Below are positions 59,976 to 64,000 of a stretch of 64,000 bases of DNA, one piece after another (position 1 is the stretch's first letter; each line of letters begins with the position of its first letter). The notes under the pieces were generated by a model, which saw nothing but the letters and a program-made list of their open reading frames with translations, searched no databases and was not told the origin of the DNA. A program made the position numbers and the translations under genes. Origin of the DNA: Citrifermentans bremense R1 (lineage in GTDB: Bacteria > Desulfobacterota > Desulfuromonadia > Geobacterales > Geobacteraceae); the NCBI RefSeq assembly GCF_000426865.1, contig NZ_KE384581.1:62001-126000 (forward strand). Direction: 5' to 3'.

Positions 59976-60053
59976 TGGCGTCCCCAGCCGGATTTGAACC
60001 GGCGTCGCCGCCGTGAAAGGGCGGTGTCCTGGGCCGGGCTAGACGATGGGGAC
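59976..60053 (-). tRNA. tRNA-Glu (TTC), copy 1 in the transcript
   Basis: The minus strand starts GTCCCCATCGTCTAGCCCG, has the anticodon loop CCTTTCAC (TTC) and T-loop GGTTCAAATCC, and ends GGGGACGCCA with CCA encoded. It differs from the other Glu copy at many stem positions and has a larger D-loop. Confidence 0.93.
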
Positions 60054-60056
60054 GAG

Positions 60057-60132
60057 TGGTGAGCCGCGTTGGGATCGAACCAACGACCACCTGATTAAAA
60101 GTCAGGTGCTCTACCAACTGAGCTAGCGGCTC
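60057..60132 (-). tRNA. tRNA-Lys (TTT), copy 1 in the transcript
   Basis: Identical 76-base sequence to 59860-59935, with anticodon TTT and encoded CCA. It is the first gene after the promoter at 60159. Confidence 0.95.
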
Positions 60133-60158
60133 AAACAGTGCAGCGAAGCAAGAACAAC

Positions 60159-60187
60159 CTTATAGCAAATCGGTTTCTGCCAGTCAA
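60159..60187 (-). promoter_or_regulatory. Promoter of the four-tRNA operon
   Basis: On the minus strand TTGACT (60182-60187) is followed after 17 bases by TATAAG (60159-60164), placing the start near 60152, 20 bases before the first tRNA. Confidence 0.75.
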
Positions 60188-60204
60188 CACTTTTTATTAA
60201 AAAG

Positions 60205-62818
<2,614 letters not shown>

Positions 62819-62880
62819 GGGGTCGTCCTAAGGTATGTCGGTACCGCTGAAGCTGGCGAAAAAACGAGAAATCGTAACAG

Positions 62881-62920
62881 TATGGCAGGGGGAAGTCAAC
62901 GATTAATTCCCCCTGCCATA
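62881..62920. terminator. Terminator between the repeat protein and hisZ
   Basis: TATGGCAGGGGGAA (62881-62894) and TTCCCCCTGCCATA (62907-62920) are perfect arms with a 12-base loop. It follows the stop of the upstream minus-strand gene by a few bases. Confidence 0.75.
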
Positions 62921-62924
62921 TAGT

Positions 62925-64000
62925 CTATTCCGCCCGGAGAATCCTGACCAGAGTGCCGCCTTTTCCGCCCAGGCCGGTCTTCTGAGTCACCTCCAGGAGC
63001 ACCATTTCGCGGCTTTTCTGGTTGAAGTCGTAGTCGGCCAGGTAGTTCTGGCTCGGCTTGGTTCTCCAGAGTTCCTCAAGCGTCGACCCGTTCCAGGCAA
63101 AATCCACCATGGAGTACCTGGAGTAGGAACGGGCGTTGCCCAGCACGAAGAAGCCTGCGTTTTGGGGGACAATCACCTCGCCCTTGTCGGTTACGGTGAT
63201 GCGCTGATCGATGAACCTGGTGCGGAAGGGTGTTCCAGTGGTCCTTTCGTTCTCGATGTCGCGGCGCTGGAAGTAGGTCTCGGTGCCGCCGAACTTCTCG
63301 CTGCTTCTCCAGACCTCGTCGCCATCCGCATATACCAGCAGGTAGCCGCCGTCGTTGAAACAGGTGAGGAAGGATTTCCCGGACCGGTCGCGGAACAGGT
63401 TGAAATTGAAGATGTTGGCGAAGCGCGGCATCTTGATCGGGTTGGCAAGCTTCACCTTTCCGTCGGCGAGGGACGCCTCGTAAACGTCGCCATAGTAATC
63501 CTCGCTGCGCCCCATCTCCTGGGCGAAGAGCTGCTTCTTGCCGCCGTAAGGGGCCAGCGCGCGGAACATATAGGGGAGGTCCTGCGCCACCGCCTTCAGT
63601 GTGCCGTTTTGTATGGAGTAGACGCGGGATGAAGGCGCCTCGCGGTCCATCAGGGTCACGAAGGCGAGCACCTTGCCCTCTTGGTCCGGGCCGATGGCGT
63701 CGATACCGAGCAGCTTTTGATTCTGGGGCAGCGCCGCTTGCCCGAGCAGGGCGAGTTTGTCGCCTTTTTTATAGAGGTAGAGGGCGTCCGCGTCGGCGAT
63801 GAGGAGTTCATCGGTGCCCCAGGAAGCGATCGCGCTCTTGGCCCCGGCGATGCGCTGGCTGGCCCAACCGGCGACGGTTTCGCTGCGAACGATCTCGGAG
63901 GCAGGCGCCTTGAATACGGCAGCGGGAGACTGGAGCGGGGCTGCCGCAGGGGCTGCTGCCTGCGGGTACTGTTTCGCAATCTCGCCCTTGAGCTTGCTGG
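62925..64000 (-). CDS. VCBS/FG-GAP-like repeat protein, 5' part outside the window
   Basis: The frame is open from the stop at 62925 to the end of the window, so at least 358 residues are seen and the start is missing. It reads as beta-propeller-like repeats: TDELLIADADALYLYKKGDK, FVTLMDREAPSSRVYSIQNG and FLTCFNDGGYLLVYADGDEV. FG-GAP/VCBS repeats fit. The part nearest the edge is Ala/Pro-rich (AAAPAAAPLQSPAA), a likely linker after an N-terminal exported region. The function is unknown. Confidence 0.6.
   Translation of the reverse strand, partial: SKLKGEIAKQYPQAAAPAAAPLQSPAAVFKAPASEIVRSETVAGWASQRIAGAKSAIASWGTDELLIADADALYLYKKGDKLALLGQAALPQNQKLLGIDAIGPDQEGKVLAFVTLMDREAPSSRVYSIQNGTLKAVAQDLPYMFRALAPYGGKKQLFAQEMGRSEDYYGDVYEASLADGKVKLANPIKMPRFANIFNFNLFRDRSGKSFLTCFNDGGYLLVYADGDEVWRSSEKFGGTETYFQRRDIENERTTGTPFRTRFIDQRITVTDKGEVIVPQNAGFFVLGNARSYSRYSMVDFAWNGSTLEELWRTKPSQNYLADYDFNQKSREMVLLEVTQKTGLGGKGGTLVRILRAE

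Overview
The window looks like chromosomal DNA from a Geobacteraceae-type deltaproteobacterium (Desulfuromonadia; Geobacter, Geomonas or Citrifermentans-like). This is inferred from the mix of genes: many orphan PAS/HisKA sensor kinases, NifU/NifS with CDGSH proteins, a DUF3015 protein, KUP behind a ydaO-type riboswitch, a GEMM-type riboswitch, and a tRNA-purA-hisZ block. No rRNA or marker gene fixes the species.

Layout. (1) 1-3132: unassigned low-GC DNA followed by a complete IS21-family element (istA-istB). (2) 3133-9576: a redox/Fe-S neighbourhood. It holds a deleted marR gene, yceI, two CDGSH genes each followed by a small AWVEW-motif membrane protein, a Nudix hydrolase, a pirin remnant, nifU, nifS and a type II NADH dehydrogenase. 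Three near-identical promoter/operator blocks recur here. (3) 9577-15244: a small membrane protein, secD-secF, a Kef-type antiporter with an RCK domain, and a UspA protein. (4) 15245-19457: accessory DNA with an AbiE toxin-antitoxin pair behind a perfect-looking operator, a truncated gene, a nucleotidyltransferase-like protein and a sugar-phosphate isomerase-like protein. (5) 19561-29930: a lipoprotein, a PPOx-fold protein, a large hybrid kinase, a Cys-cluster protein, an amidohydrolase, an isochorismatase-like hydrolase, and a receiver/kinase pair. (6) 30041-36441 (mixed strands): a DUF748 giant, DoxX, a small lipoprotein, a DUF922 protease and a Gly/Thr repeat protein. (7) 36737-47888 (mostly minus strand): KUP with its own promoter, ydaO-like riboswitch and terminator; an HD-GYP protein; ChaN; two sensor kinases, the second behind a sigma70-like promoter and GEMM riboswitch; DUF4105 and DUF3015 proteins. 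(8) 48093-49957: purine salvage (NCS2 permease and Hpt). (9) 50105-55546: a tight six-gene operon (acyl carrier protein, GNAT-like protein, ureohydrolase with an altered metal motif, Cys-cluster protein, acyl-CoA dehydrogenase, stand-alone adenylation enzyme) behind its own promoter. (10) 55845-64000: radical SAM protein, outer-membrane barrel, ElbB, ferredoxin, a tiny CPYC protein, four tRNAs (Glu-Lys-Glu-Lys), purA, hisZ and a partial repeat protein.

The best candidate for an undescribed system is the six-gene operon at 50105-55546. It has the parts needed to load an amino or carboxylic acid on a carrier protein, oxidise it there and process a guanidino/ureido-type group. Second are the decayed MarR regulon with its duplicated CDGSH cassettes at 3133-6283, and the kinase operon under a GEMM-type riboswitch at 43355-45370.
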